Assembly: GCF_026262505.1 (NCBI RefSeq)
Contig: NC_067206.1
Location: 35,479,896 to 35,543,895, forward strand
Length of the DNA stretch: 64,000 nt
Direction: 5' to 3'
From: Trichomonas vaginalis G3
Taxonomy: Eukaryota > Parabasalia > Trichomonadida > Trichomonadidae
Within the stretch, counting starts at the first letter, position 1. The number at the start of each line of letters is the position of its first letter. The position numbers and the translations under genes are program-made. Shown piece after piece: positions 15,929 to 26,472 of this stretch. The notes under the pieces are model-generated. The model had not been told where the DNA came from. It saw only the letters and a program-made list of their open reading frames with translations, and ran no database searches.

Positions 15929-18541
15929 ATGGAACAGATTTTACAGCAGATTAATGGCAAGTCAGTGACAGGGATCATATATGGGCTTGTAAATATCACT
16001 GATTTTGTGAAAACTAATCAATCGATACGAGATGAAGCAAATATAATTTTTGAATCACTTACACCGAAGCTAGTACATAATCATTACAAAATCAGATCGA
16101 TATCTTTTGCACTTGTGGAATACTTATTTATCCAAAACTTCGAAGATATTGAAAATCCATTAATTGCTCTTTCAAATCTAATATTTGGGCTTCAATCCGT
16201 TAATAAACTTATTGTCCGCTCAGCAAAAATATCAATTAGAATAATTACACAGAAAATACCATATAAACTTTGGTGGAAAGATATCGAAACTGTTTTAGAA
16301 ACAACAAAATCAAAAGAATGCGAATTAAAATTACTTAAAATTCTATCTCAACTAAACATTGAACTGCCTGCAAAGCCATTTTTAAAGAAATTAGAAAGCC
16401 CTGATAAAAAGGTACGTGAACGTACACAAATAATACTTAGCCGATGTACCAAAGATGATGTATTGAGAGCATTATCAAAATACAAAGTGAATTATTCTAC
16501 ATATAGAAGTGTTTGTGAATATTTAGATAATCAACATGATATTATTGCAAGTCGATCAAAAGTACAGAGCAATTTAGAACAAACAGATGCAACAAAAAAT
16601 CTCAATGAGCGACAACGGTTCCTTTACATCGATCATCCAAAATTAAATGAAAATGATATGGATGAAAATATGTCTGTATCGCTTGGCCTTCTTAGTTCAT
16701 CCACAAACTTATTATCCATTGACTCTAAAGATGATAAAGTCGATTTAAACTCACGAGATCAAAGAATCAAAAATAAACCATCAATTCAAGACGTGTTTGA
16801 TGAAGAAACTAACTTGAACACCATAGAAAATGCCAAATCAAAGCCAGTTCAGAAAGAAAATCCTCAGCCAACACAACCAGAAATCGAAAACAAATTTTAT
16901 TCAAGTTCATCACCACGTGCTTCTGATGAAGAAGACGTCATAAGTGTTAAATCAGCCCAATCAAAGTCTTCTATAGCAAGCGCTTTATCAAATAAGTCAA
17001 ATCATGAAAATCAATCTGTTAAATCTAATGCTTCACTAACAAAAGAGAAAAATGAAGATAAATCATCAGTAAGTTCAAGATTATCAATGAAAAGTCAGCA
17101 TTCTGAAAGCCAAAAATCACAATCAAGAAAATCTGCTCTTCAATCTGATGCTTCAAGCGTTTCTTCAGTGAAATCAAAGAACTCATACTTAGAAAAACAA
17201 TCAATAAGATCAATTATATCAGACCACAAAGAAAATGAAGAGAAAATTAAAAGCGAAATTTCCGAATCTCAGTCAGAAAACCATATTACAAAAGAACCAA
17301 TAGGGAGACTAGTTAAGAAACAAGTTAAATCACCATTATTTAACTTACGAGATCTCACAAATTGCACTTGGCTCGAGAGATTAACTTTTCTTGATGTAAT
17401 TAGCAAAAGTTTGGATGATGGATCATATCAAAACTATGACGGAACAGAAATGCTTGAATGCGCTCTTTCAGGAGCTCTTCCTCTCCACAGAAAAGTTGTT
17501 GATACAGCGATGGACATAATTTCAAGAATTATTGTTTTATTTCCTGAATCTTTGACTACAAGGAACTTAGCAATTATCGTTAAATTATGTCTTTCTGTAT
17601 CACGAGAATTTGGAGATAAGGAATCATACAGAGATTTGGTTGAAGCATTGATCCAAGAAGCCAATCCACAAATGGCAATTGAAGCAGCAATTGAATCAGA
17701 ATTGAAGAGAAACAAACCAGTAAATTCTCCGAAATTTGTGTTAATGATCATAAAAGACCATGAAAACAAAGTTTCTCAGTATTCAGTCAAAACTGTTGAA
17801 GATATTTTATCATTCTTTATAAGAGAAAATCCGATTTCCCCTGATTCAGAAGACATTTTATCAATTATTTGTCGATTACATCATGATGTTGCAATTAGAT
17901 TTTATAGAAGACAAAACAATCAGAACCAGACAATACTAAGGAGATTTATTCCTCATTCACTTCAGAATAAGCACAATAAACAAGAAGACAATGATAATGA
18001 TGACTTTATTATTCCAACAAATTTAACGAAACATGAAAAAATCGAAATTTTACATAAAGAATGCAAAAAAGGAGACAGATCAAATATTTCTCTGATATCA
18101 GCAATGCTTGATATCATTGAGATTGATGATACGAAAGACTTACAGAAAGTATTTACATGTTTCTTGCTCCTTTATGTAAAAATTTCGCAATTTCATTACC
18201 AAAAAATTCAACAGAAATTATTTGATTTATCATCAAAATATTTCGCTTCTCCACATGTTTTGGACATCTTGAAATCACCGAAATTTGATAGATCTCTTAT
18301 CCAAGGATTGTCTAAATTCTGCTGGAATTGTCCTACTTCTGTTTTTAATGGTGGAGAGGATTTGTATGAAACATTGTATTCCATTTTCTGTGAGATAGAT
18401 GGAAGAGAAAGACAGAATATTGTAGCCATTGCATTAGCAATTGAAAGAGCATCTGGAATCTCATTCACTAGTTTACCTTCAATGAAACAAATTCATTGTA
18501 GAATGATTCAAAAAATTACTCAGCAATTTTATGTTGAGTAA
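15929..18541 (+). CDS. Helical-repeat protein with Ser-rich linker, 870 aa
   Basis: I do not recognise a named family. Residues 1-200 are a series of amphipathic helix pairs (IVRSAKISIRIITQK; KKLESPDKKVRERTQIILSR) resembling HEAT/TOG-type repeats as in CLASP or XMAP215. Residues about 310-450 are low-complexity and very rich in Ser, Lys and Gln (SVKSAQSKSSIASALSNKS), with many phosphorylation-like sites. Residues about 480-870 return to helical repeats (LVKKQVKSPLFNLRDLT..., then a long all-helix part). A microtubule-associated or scaffold protein is the most likely kind, but this is inference. The single long frame is intact, begins at ATG 15929 and ends in TAAATG. Confidence 0.7.
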   Translation: MEQILQQINGKSVTGIIYGLVNITDFVKTNQSIRDEANIIFESLTPKLVHNHYKIRSISFALVEYLFIQNFEDIENPLIALSNLIFGLQSVNKLIVRSAKISIRIITQKIPYKLWWKDIETVLETTKSKECELKLLKILSQLNIELPAKPFLKKLESPDKKVRERTQIILSRCTKDDVLRALSKYKVNYSTYRSVCEYLDNQHDIIASRSKVQSNLEQTDATKNLNERQRFLYIDHPKLNENDMDENMSVSLGLLSSSTNLLSIDSKDDKVDLNSRDQRIKNKPSIQDVFDEETNLNTIENAKSKPVQKENPQPTQPEIENKFYSSSSPRASDEEDVISVKSAQSKSSIASALSNKSNHENQSVKSNASLTKEKNEDKSSVSSRLSMKSQHSESQKSQSRKSALQSDASSVSSVKSKNSYLEKQSIRSIISDHKENEEKIKSEISESQSENHITKEPIGRLVKKQVKSPLFNLRDLTNCTWLERLTFLDVISKSLDDGSYQNYDGTEMLECALSGALPLHRKVVDTAMDIISRIIVLFPESLTTRNLAIIVKLCLSVSREFGDKESYRDLVEALIQEANPQMAIEAAIESELKRNKPVNSPKFVLMIIKDHENKVSQYSVKTVEDILSFFIRENPISPDSEDILSIICRLHHDVAIRFYRRQNNQNQTILRRFIPHSLQNKHNKQEDNDNDDFIIPTNLTKHEKIEILHKECKKGDRSNISLISAMLDIIEIDDTKDLQKVFTCFLLLYVKISQFHYQKIQQKLFDLSSKYFASPHVLDILKSPKFDRSLIQGLSKFCWNCPTSVFNGGEDLYETLYSIFCEIDGRERQNIVAIALAIERASGISFTSLPSMKQIHCRMIQKITQQFYVE

Positions 18542-19250
18542 ATGGATTTTATATTTTTGTCCAAATTTATGTTATTTATGTAAATAATTAGCAAATCTAT
18601 CATGCCATCCTTTCTTATTCTTTAATAATAATCAATATCATCTCAAGTATACTCAGAGTTTATCACTTTGAGGAAAAAAAAAGTTTTCTCCATTTTATAA
18701 AAGTAACTTTAAATGACTGAATTTATTATTTTGTCTATTCTAATATCAAAATACAATTAATATTTATGTATATTATAGCTAATTCATACATTATGAATAA
18801 TTCAACAATCAGACAAAGCCTCCACACTTATTCAACCAATTATTATTTTAATATTTGCTCCATGTGGATGAATAATAATTGTCGTCTGGCGGTTTTAGAC
18901 GACAATGCGAATTTTCGAATTAAAGGATTTTTAGCCAGATAAAGAGCCATTCCATATATAACACATGTTTGTACACTATATACATAGATGACATTGATAT
19001 TCTTCCTTTATTTAGTTACCAAAACATGATTGTTAAAATCTCTTTTTAAGACCACAATGATAATTTTGTCACTATTCCAGACGACAATAAAACATCCTCA
19101 ATAATAATTCACTTTAAAATACGCGTTTATTTTAGATCAACTTAAAAAATATGGCAATGTGATAAAAAATTGAGAGGTGTCCCTATAGTTAATTCTTATT
19201 TCTAAGGAAATTTATCTTCAAAATTATCACCAAAAGAAAGAAAAAGCTTG
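18542..19250. other. AT-rich spacer with nested foldbacks
   Basis: No gene is seen. There is an 11-bp inverted repeat (CAATTATTATT and AATAATAATTG, about 18836-18878), immediately followed by ATTGTCGTCT-GGCGGTTTT-AGACGACAAT (18877-18905). Another AGACGACAATA copy occurs at about 19079. These may be the remains of a small transposon or MITE. Confidence 0.4.
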
Positions 19251-19413
19251 TCAATCATTTTTCATTGATATATGCACCATGTGAAATAAGGGTTCACTCG
19301 TTTCTTTATTCATTTTATTCGATGCATAGTGAAGAGCAGTGAATCCATCTTTATTATTTTTTTCATTGATATTTGCCCATGTGACATAGAACTTCGGCTG
19401 TGTCTTTATAATT
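19251..19413 (-). pseudogene. Decayed ankyrin repeats beyond the stop of the upstream gene
   Basis: On the minus strand, recognisable but frame-broken pieces such as ANINEKNNKDGFTALHYASN show that the repeat array of the neighbouring ankyrin gene once reached further. Confidence 0.6.
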
Positions 19414-21234
19414 CTAATAAACTGCACAACCAAGCGCAGGATTTCCACCATGTGAAATAAGAATTTCTTCTATTTCTATATGAAAATGAATTCCGGCATA
19501 ATAAAGGGCTGTATTTTCAGAAATATCTTTTTCATTGATATTTGCACCATGTTTAATAAGAATTTCAACTATTTCTTTACTATTATAAGATGCTGCATAA
19601 TGAAGGGCTGTTCTTCCAAATATATCTCTTTCATTGATATTTGCACCATGTGAAATAAGAAGTTTAGTTATTTCTTTATAATTCTCATGGACCGCATTAT
19701 GAAGAGCAGTATTTCCAAATATATCTTTTTCATTGATATTTGCACCATGTGAAATAAGAAGTTTGGTTATTTCTTTACAATCTTCTATTAGTGATGGATG
19801 AAGAGCAGCATTTAAAAAAGTAGTATTTACATTTTTTGCTACCATTTCGAGAATACTACCTTCAACTATTTCTTTATATTTCCTATTCGATATAATAATA
19901 TGATCATCATTAATGAATTTTGTATCATGTGGAATAAGAATTTCAGCCATCTCTTTACTTATATACTTTGTTGTAATATGAAGAGGAGTTCTACCATCAT
20001 TATTTTTTTCATTGATTTTTACACCGTGCGAAATAAGAAGTTCAGCTATTTCTTTAAATCGATTTAATGCTGCAGCATGAAGAGCAGTGTTTCCATTTTT
20101 ATCTATTTCATTGATATTCGCACCTTGTGATATAAGAAGTTCCGCTGTTTCTTTACAATTATTAAGTGCTGAAGTAAAAAGCGAGGTGTATCCTAATAAA
20201 TTTTTTTCATTGATATTTGCACCATATGATATAAGAAGTTTGGCTGTTTCTTTACAATTAAATTTTGCTGCAATATGAAGAGCTGTTTCTTTACAATTAA
20301 ATTTTTCATTGATGTTTGCCCCATGTGAAAGTAAATATTCGCAAAAGGATGGAATGTCAAACATTGCTGAAAAAATAAAGCATTTGTTAATATCATTTGT
20401 TTGATCGAAATATACTAATAATGATTCAAGATTATTATATTCGACGCTATCATATAAATTGATCCTTTTATTGTACTCATTCATCAAAAAAGTAACAAAA
20501 TCAATGTTGTGTGAAGCAATTGCATACTCCATGCATTTATCATTTAGTTTTTGATATTTCAAACATTCGCTCATTATCTCTGGATTCCCACCTAAAAATG
20601 ATAATTCTAGACATTTATCAGTTATTTCTGAGTCAAATTTTGTTCTTAATAACTTGAAACAATCAATTGCTCCATGATAACAACATAATTCGAGTAATGA
20701 ATTTCCTTTATAATAATTTGGATATAAACTGCTTTTAAGTTTTCGACCTTCATCAAAATCATCTCTTTCAATGAATGTGATGAACCTATCTCTATCATCA
20801 TACATAATTGCTCTGTAAATTGTATTTTCTGTATGAATATCGAGATTTTCTGATTTAATTTCTTCGAAATTATCAGACTTATCTAATTTAATTCCATATT
20901 CTTTATAATACAGGTAGTTAGATATAGTTGGGATAAGCTTAACACGGCTGACCTCTTTGACACGATAATCATCAGATATAAGTTTAGCAAGTTTTAAATA
21001 TGACTTTGTATAGCGATTATTATACGGAATGACTTTCAAAATATCTCTTATAATGTTTTTTGGGAGACATTTCTTTGAATCAATCATTTCTGTTTTGATC
21101 ATTTTGTAAATTGAGTTTAAATCTTCATCTTTTTCCGTTTTCAGTTGATACAAAGAATTATATAAATCGATGTGATATTTGCAGATACTTCGCAATTCGC
21201 CGATTTTATTTGGATGATTGTCTTTGTCGGACAT
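19414..21234 (-). CDS. DUF + ankyrin repeat protein, 606 aa
   Basis: The N-terminal 300 residues form the conserved leader domain of trichomonad ankyrin proteins (ELRSICKYHIDLYNSLYQLK; IYRAIMYDDRDRFI; SLLELCCYHGAIDCFKLLR; CMEYAIASHNIDFVTFLMNE). About ten 33-residue ankyrin repeats follow (G-A-N-I-N-E-K-D-x-x-G-x-T-A-L-H). Large families of such proteins occur in T. vaginalis; ankyrin surfaces bind partner proteins, and the particular partner is unknown. It is a close paralogue of the gene starting at 32007 (about 70% identical in the leader by eye), but its repeats are more diverged. Ankyrin-like sequence continues out of frame past the stop to about 19251, so the 3' end has been shortened by decay. 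Confidence 0.8.
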   Translation of the reverse strand: MSDKDNHPNKIGELRSICKYHIDLYNSLYQLKTEKDEDLNSIYKMIKTEMIDSKKCLPKNIIRDILKVIPYNNRYTKSYLKLAKLISDDYRVKEVSRVKLIPTISNYLYYKEYGIKLDKSDNFEEIKSENLDIHTENTIYRAIMYDDRDRFITFIERDDFDEGRKLKSSLYPNYYKGNSLLELCCYHGAIDCFKLLRTKFDSEITDKCLELSFLGGNPEIMSECLKYQKLNDKCMEYAIASHNIDFVTFLMNEYNKRINLYDSVEYNNLESLLVYFDQTNDINKCFIFSAMFDIPSFCEYLLSHGANINEKFNCKETALHIAAKFNCKETAKLLISYGANINEKNLLGYTSLFTSALNNCKETAELLISQGANINEIDKNGNTALHAAALNRFKEIAELLISHGVKINEKNNDGRTPLHITTKYISKEMAEILIPHDTKFINDDHIIISNRKYKEIVEGSILEMVAKNVNTTFLNAALHPSLIEDCKEITKLLISHGANINEKDIFGNTALHNAVHENYKEITKLLISHGANINERDIFGRTALHYAASYNSKEIVEILIKHGANINEKDISENTALYYAGIHFHIEIEEILISHGGNPALGCAVY

Positions 21235-21343
21235 AAAAATTTTTTTAATTCTTTTTCACTTTTTCAATTTGCTACTCAAATTTTGTGAAGTATTCAAAAT
21301 AAAAATGAAAAATTTTATTGAAAAAGCGCGCAAAGAATGATGA

Positions 21344-21388
21344 CCTTTTTACACTTTTTGAATTGAAAATTCAAAAAGTGTAAAAAGG
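21344..21388. repeat. Perfect 21-bp inverted repeat with a 3-nt loop
   Basis: CCTTTTTACACTTTTTGAATT and its exact reverse complement are separated only by GAA. It sits 110 nt upstream of the ankyrin gene start at 21234 and downstream of the IBD gene (both minus strand). It could act as a terminator, form a cruciform or be a foldback relic. Confidence 0.7.
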
Positions 21389-21700
21389 GTGGTAAATTTT
21401 CTGGAAAAAATCGTCACAGAAATATTGCCATTTTACTCCGAACTAAAGAAAGATGTTTTCTGAAAAGGTGATTAAAAAATTTAAATCTTAAAAGAGAGAA
21501 AAAATCTGAAAATGGTATAGATTAATTAATTAAAATATCTTTGGATTACAATAGGAAATCAATGATCACAAAGATTCGTGATGAAATAACTTTATCACAA
21601 AATTAGTTATTAAAATTTCTATAAGAAAATAAGTAGAAATATATAAGAAAATTCATGTGATAGAATAATTTACAACAAAAACACAACTAAATAATAAAAA

Positions 21701-22429
21701 TTAGAAAGCAGCCCACATAAAATTAGATATGTCATCATTTTCAAAGGCATAGCTATCAATTTCAGGCTGTGGGCTGAGTGGCTGCTCATGGAAATTATTA
21801 AAATCCTGAGCAGGCTGTTCAATTATCGGTGCAGGAGGAGCGGAAGTGAATTGATTATTCATTCCTATTGACACTCCTGGTAAATTCATCATCTCCAACT
21901 GATTTGGGGGTGGAGTAAAAAATTGTTGAGTTTGATTTTGATTTTGCAATGTTTTCTGCAAAAACTCTGCTATACTTGATGGTTTTGGAGCAGATGACAT
22001 TAATTGTCTAACTGTCCATTGTCTGAGCTCTGAAAAGTTGTTATTCCACTCTGGGAAAACTTTTATGAGTTCTCCACATGAATCAACGCCTGCCGGTATT
22101 GTTCCATAGCCAAGCTGCTGGAATGATCCGTTTATAGATGATTTGCACTTAGAAAGGATCTTGATCAATTGCCTGGTATTGATTGCGATTGAATCTTTCA
22201 ACCAATAAATGCCGCAAACTAGTGCTCTGTTTCTATCTTCTGAATCACCTCTCATGACAAAGGCCTTTAAAGAGTCAATGATCTCTTTAAATGTTTCTGC
22301 GCTTTTGTTTCTTCGATTTTTGCAATTCGCACTTGAAAAAGTTGTTCGGAGAATCATGTATGTTTGCTTGTCTTGTTCGCTGAGTCGTTCCCAGTAGCTT
22401 GGACGAGGATCTGGTTCTTCGGCCGGCAT
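21701..22429 (-). CDS. IBD (initiator-binding domain) transcription factor-like protein, 242 aa
   Basis: Residues about 10-115 match the trichomonad initiator-binding domain family founded by IBP39: SYWERLSEQDKQTYMILR, then RRNKSAETFKEIIDSLKAF, RALVCGIYWLKDSIAINTR, QLIKILSKCKSSINGSFQQLGY. In IBP39 this winged helix reads the TCA-Py-(T/A) initiator and recruits RNA polymerase II. Here it is followed by a Gln/Pro/Asn-rich tail (residues 150-242: NQNQTQQFF, PAPIIEQPAQ) ending in an acidic-aromatic DDISNFMWAAF, which looks like an activation or polymerase-contacting segment. It is probably a sequence-specific promoter factor in the nucleus. It starts at ATG 22429 and the frame is intact. Confidence 0.8.
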   Translation of the reverse strand: MPAEEPDPRPSYWERLSEQDKQTYMILRTTFSSANCKNRRNKSAETFKEIIDSLKAFVMRGDSEDRNRALVCGIYWLKDSIAINTRQLIKILSKCKSSINGSFQQLGYGTIPAGVDSCGELIKVFPEWNNNFSELRQWTVRQLMSSAPKPSSIAEFLQKTLQNQNQTQQFFTPPPNQLEMMNLPGVSIGMNNQFTSAPPAPIIEQPAQDFNNFHEQPLSPQPEIDSYAFENDDISNFMWAAF

Positions 22430-23316
22430 GAAAAATAATTTGGAATTTCAAAATTTTCAAAATTCAATGATTGAGACTACGCGACCAAACAAACTGTCAA
22501 AAATTTCGAAACTACAAGGATTTTTTAGAACTTAATATTCCCAATATCCATATTGCATACAGAGTATTTTCAAAAATTTATTTCAATAAAATTTTGTTTA
22601 CCAATTTTTGGATATTTTATCAGTTTATACTTGTATTCACATTTCAGTTTTATCAATAGAAATTTTTCCTCTCAATCCGGAAAGAAAATTTTTTTTGGAG
22701 AAAAATTTTCATAAATTTACTGATTCAATTCAAATTTCTGTAAATTCGATCATTAAGATATCAGAACAATATCGAAGAATTGGATACGGGGACATTTTCA
22801 ATGCTGATCCTGCTCGATATCATTGAAATCCTGGTGAGAAAAGCTGTTCTTTTAGGATCTTCATTGAAATCATACTGTAAGTAACTGAAAACAAGTTTGA
22901 AACAAAATGTATCTTCCGAAGTTTAATAAATTATGGATCCTTTTTGGGAATATATCTTATAAAGCTTAAAATGTACTTTAATTTCTCTTAACTTTGAATT
23001 AAGGAATGCATTACATATGAGGGATTAATGTAAATATATCATTTGCTTCTTGAGTTGTGCTTTGATCTAAAGATATTACATATTTCCGAATAATATATTT
23101 TCAAAAAAATACAGAATACATCACCGTCTTTGTGAACAGCTCAATATATAGATAGAAACTAAAATATTCATTATGACAGCTAATGCTTATATAATACTAA
23201 GATAGTAAGTGTAGCATTTGTTTTGTAAAAAAATATTGAATTGTGAGATCTCTCTCAAACATTTGAGATAATACAAATTCTTTTCATTTGCCATAATATT
23301 CTTCTTGATTTGTAGC
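22430..23316. other. AT-rich spacer without a gene
   Basis: I see only short chance frames. A TCATTT initiator-like element at 23284-23289 lies about 31 nt before the ATG of the next gene at 23317. Confidence 0.5.
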
Positions 23317-24195
23317 ATGAATATTATTCAAAATGACAAATTGAAGATATCAATCAAGGATATTGGAGCTGAGCTAACAAGTATCTTTAACAAAGCAAAG
23401 AATCGTGAGTATTTATGGACTGGCAATCCAAAGTATTGGAGTGGCCAATCACCATTGCTCTTTCCTTTCATCGGAAACAACTGGAACATGAAGTATAAAT
23501 ACGAAGGAAAAGAATATTCCATTGATAAACATGGATGGGCGAGATTTAAACAATTTGAAGTTGTGAATAAGACATCAGATCAAGTTACTTTTAAGCTCAC
23601 TAGCAATGATGAAACAAAGAAATCATATCCATTCGATTTCTCCTTAAATGTTTCATATACTTTAAAGGATTGGCAACTCAAAGTTGATTGGAAGGTTTCA
23701 AATCCATCCAACAAGTCAATGTTCTTCCAAATTGGAGGACATCCGGGCTTCAACTACGTTGATTTCAAAGAAGAAGACAAAGTCAAAGGGTATTTCCAAA
23801 CAAATTGCAACAAAGTTTTGTTTAAGCTTGTTGGAGCACAAGGATGCCTTAACGTTGATAAAGTATACACTCTTGAATCCCCAGATGGAATATTTGAGCT
23901 CAGACCAGAAATGTTTGATAATGATGCATATGTAATCCAGGATACACCAATAGAATGGCTCCAATTACTTGATAAGAACAAAAAACCATACGTCAAAATG
24001 GACTATAAGTTCCCTGTCACAGGAATTTGGACTCCTGCTGGAAAGAATGCCCCATTTGTTTGCATTGAGCCATGGTATGGATGCTGTGATCGCCAATATT
24101 ATGATGGAGATTTGGCTCATAAGGATTATATCAATGAATTGAAAGGAAATCAAGATTTTGATGCCTCATATACAATTTCAATAGTGAACGAGTAA
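23317..24195 (+). CDS. Aldose 1-epimerase (galactose mutarotase)-like enzyme, 292 aa
   Basis: The protein follows the LacX-type branch of the mutarotase family: a start with LKISIKDIGAELTSI, then REYLWTGNPKYWSGQSPLLFPFIGN, KHGWARFKQFEV (the conserved His of the HG(F/L)AR motif near residue 75), FQIGGHPGFNY (second conserved His near 145), and a C-terminal FVCIEPWYGCCD with the catalytic-type Glu. Such enzymes convert the alpha and beta forms of aldoses or sugar phosphates in the cytosol. The true start is ATG 23317 rather than the in-frame TTG upstream. The stop runs into TAAA. Confidence 0.8.
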   Translation: MNIIQNDKLKISIKDIGAELTSIFNKAKNREYLWTGNPKYWSGQSPLLFPFIGNNWNMKYKYEGKEYSIDKHGWARFKQFEVVNKTSDQVTFKLTSNDETKKSYPFDFSLNVSYTLKDWQLKVDWKVSNPSNKSMFFQIGGHPGFNYVDFKEEDKVKGYFQTNCNKVLFKLVGAQGCLNVDKVYTLESPDGIFELRPEMFDNDAYVIQDTPIEWLQLLDKNKKPYVKMDYKFPVTGIWTPAGKNAPFVCIEPWYGCCDRQYYDGDLAHKDYINELKGNQDFDASYTISIVNE

Positions 24196-24387
24196 ACATC
24201 TTACTATATATACCTTTTTAGTAAACATATACAAAGTACAAGTCAATAAATTTATTTAATTCAAAATATTTGATAATAATTGTGAATATTTAGTAATTTG
24301 AAAATGAAACTAAGTTATATGTGTTATTGGCATATGAAATGAACAATTCTTGTCCCTTGATATTGGTTCATTGGCATAAAAAAGTCG

Positions 24388-24393
24388 TCACAA
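24388..24393 (+). promoter_or_regulatory. Initiator element TCACAA
   Basis: TCACAA matches TCA-Py-(T/A), with the +1 A at 24390 only 6 nt before the ATG at 24396. This decides between two possible starts: it lies inside the longer frame, so the shorter MGVAESG start is preferred. Confidence 0.5.
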
Positions 24394-24395
24394 AA

Positions 24396-26114
24396 ATGGG
24401 TGTCGCTGAATCAGGAGTTGATTTTAACTCATTCCTTGCGAACTGCTGCGTTCAAGATAAATCACAGGATGATTCATACTGGACTGAGTTGATTAGACAT
24501 GTTTGGGATAGAAGCGAATTAAAAATGCCAAATCCAAGATTAATTGACGAAATTGCAACAAGAAATCCGAATAATTTACTACGCTTATTCAGGGAATGCA
24601 TTAATTTTATGGAGTTTGTTAATAATGCCGAATCCGCTGACATTTTCCCACAGATCATTTTCAATCAGATTTCGGAAATCTTATATACATTTACATGCGC
24701 TGTTATATCATGCACTACTAATCCTAATCATATGGATTATTATAACTACGTATTAGGCTTAGATAGTAAAGTTTATGACGAAATGCCAGAAGAACAACGC
24801 ATTGCAGAAAAATCAAAGCCATCATTATTAACAAGATACTTAACTGTAGTATACAAACTATTTTTCAAGCCAGGATTAGTTGTTAAAAAAGATCAGAAAA
24901 TTTGGAGTGTTTATCCCGAAGATCCGATATCAATGATACTTCTCCGATATGATCTTGTTTCATCTCTACTTATGCTTATGAATATTAACTTGATTTCCAT
25001 GCAACAAATCCCAAAAATTAATTTCAACATTGAAACACCTTTCCCTTCTGAGCAATTCCTTAGATCTGTCTTGAACATATCGAAATATACAGACAAAATT
25101 GCCAGTGAAAAGATGACAATGCAATATATCCAGTCTTCTATCATTTTCTGCCTTTCCGCTTCATTCTGGCAGCCCGATTTCGTTCAAAAATTAACCAACA
25201 TCCATCCTCAAGAGATAGTTCTTTCAATTGCCGGATCATCAAAATTACCTTTCCCAAGGAAGCCGAATTTCACAAGTACATCGTTACTAACATCAGAATG
25301 CCTTTCAATGTGCTATCTTTGCTGCATCTGGAATCGCGATTTGATCACTTATATTGCACAAAACCAAATTTCGAATTTATTTATTTACGAATTGTTGGCA
25401 TTGTCGCAATATACCTTTGAATCAATCGGTTTGACTGTCGTTCATACGTTTATTTTGTCATTAATCGACATTTTACTTTTGGAAGAGTCCTCTTGCCTTG
25501 AACTCAACAAATCGTTTACAGGTAGCTTTGATTGTACATTTAGACCACATCGTGGTAACTATTGCGACATTCTTTTGGAATTTATTTTGAATATTTCTTC
25601 AAAAGAGACGGATACATTGATTTGCCGCATTATCAAGAGAATGTTACCAACAGCAAACTTCTCTGTATCATCATGTTACAAACTTTTCAAGTTTTTCCCT
25701 TCGAATTTAGAAGGAGAGCAAATTTCAATGCTTCTTGAAGGATTTGCAGGCACAGTTCTCATGAACAAAGAAGAGACAATCAACACAAGAGTCTTTATTA
25801 TCCAGAAAATCAGTTCAATTAAGAAATCTTCAGGAGATTCGACAAAACCACTTGAACAAATCATTTCTTATGTTAATAACTTTCTTCCTAAGTTTGGAAA
25901 GCAGAAAGTATCACTTGATGAAGCTATTAAAATCATAAACAGTGTTGAAATTCCTCAATCAAACGAAATTTACCAAACCAATCATTTAATGGTAAATATG
26001 AGGATATGGAAGGATTGGAGTGAATTGTTGTTCACCAAAGCACACAACAAATCAATCCAGAGATACAGACAAATTAATTTGAACTACCAAGCTCCAGTTG
26101 AACTTAAGGATTAA
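24396..26114 (+). CDS. Possible HID1/dymeclin-type Golgi protein, 572 aa
   Basis: With the initiator at 24390, translation most likely begins at ATG 24396, giving MGVAESGVDFNSFL. Met-Gly with a small residue at position 6 suits N-myristoylation, as known for HID1 and dymeclin. An early SYWTELIRHVWDRSEL resembles the 'x-F-W-x-x-x-W' start of that family, and the rest is all-helical with repeated hydrophobic segments (LRYDLVSSLLMLMNINLI; LIDILLLEESSCLEL). HID1/dymeclin proteins act peripherally at the Golgi. The match is by pattern only, so a general helical-repeat protein is the alternative. The frame is intact. Confidence 0.45.
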   Translation: MGVAESGVDFNSFLANCCVQDKSQDDSYWTELIRHVWDRSELKMPNPRLIDEIATRNPNNLLRLFRECINFMEFVNNAESADIFPQIIFNQISEILYTFTCAVISCTTNPNHMDYYNYVLGLDSKVYDEMPEEQRIAEKSKPSLLTRYLTVVYKLFFKPGLVVKKDQKIWSVYPEDPISMILLRYDLVSSLLMLMNINLISMQQIPKINFNIETPFPSEQFLRSVLNISKYTDKIASEKMTMQYIQSSIIFCLSASFWQPDFVQKLTNIHPQEIVLSIAGSSKLPFPRKPNFTSTSLLTSECLSMCYLCCIWNRDLITYIAQNQISNLFIYELLALSQYTFESIGLTVVHTFILSLIDILLLEESSCLELNKSFTGSFDCTFRPHRGNYCDILLEFILNISSKETDTLICRIIKRMLPTANFSVSSCYKLFKFFPSNLEGEQISMLLEGFAGTVLMNKEETINTRVFIIQKISSIKKSSGDSTKPLEQIISYVNNFLPKFGKQKVSLDEAIKIINSVEIPQSNEIYQTNHLMVNMRIWKDWSELLFTKAHNKSIQRYRQINLNYQAPVELKD

Positions 26115-26222
26115 TTCCTCCGCATCTGTGTAAATAATGTTTTGTATATTACTATCCTTATTCTTTTTTCTTTTACTTTCAATAAAGGAAATCTTTTATT
26201 TAAATATTTTTTGAATTTTATT

Positions 26223-26348
26223 TAAGGGTGCACTTACCACTTTCTGACATTCTCTCAAATTTCTTGTTTAAGGTTTTATTTTCTACATCTCTTCACACCC
26301 GTATATCTCTTTTTGAGAGAGTGTCAGAAAGTGGTAAGTGCACCCTTA
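26223..26348. mobile_element. Foldback MITE 1, 126 bp
   Basis: Terminal arms of 37 bp (TAAGGGTGCACTTACCACTT... at 26223-26259 and its reverse complement at 26312-26348) differ at one position. It is flanked by TTAA on both sides. It has no coding capacity. Confidence 0.75.
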
Positions 26349-26472
26349 AGGGTGCACTTACGCCCCTATGACATAGCGTTCAATTCAGATATTTAAGGTT
26401 AATTTTCAATGACGCTTCACGCCAGTTGTCAAAAATTTGAATTAAAGTCAGATGGGCGTTAGTGCAGCCTTA
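26347..26472. mobile_element. Foldback MITE 2, 126 bp, joined to MITE 1
   Basis: It starts with the same TAAGGGTGCACTTAC but continues CGCCCCTATGAC, and ends with GGGCGTTAGTGCAGCCTTA. The 19-bp arms match at 16 positions. It shares the TTAA at 26346-26349 with MITE 1, and its interior is unrelated. Confidence 0.65.
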
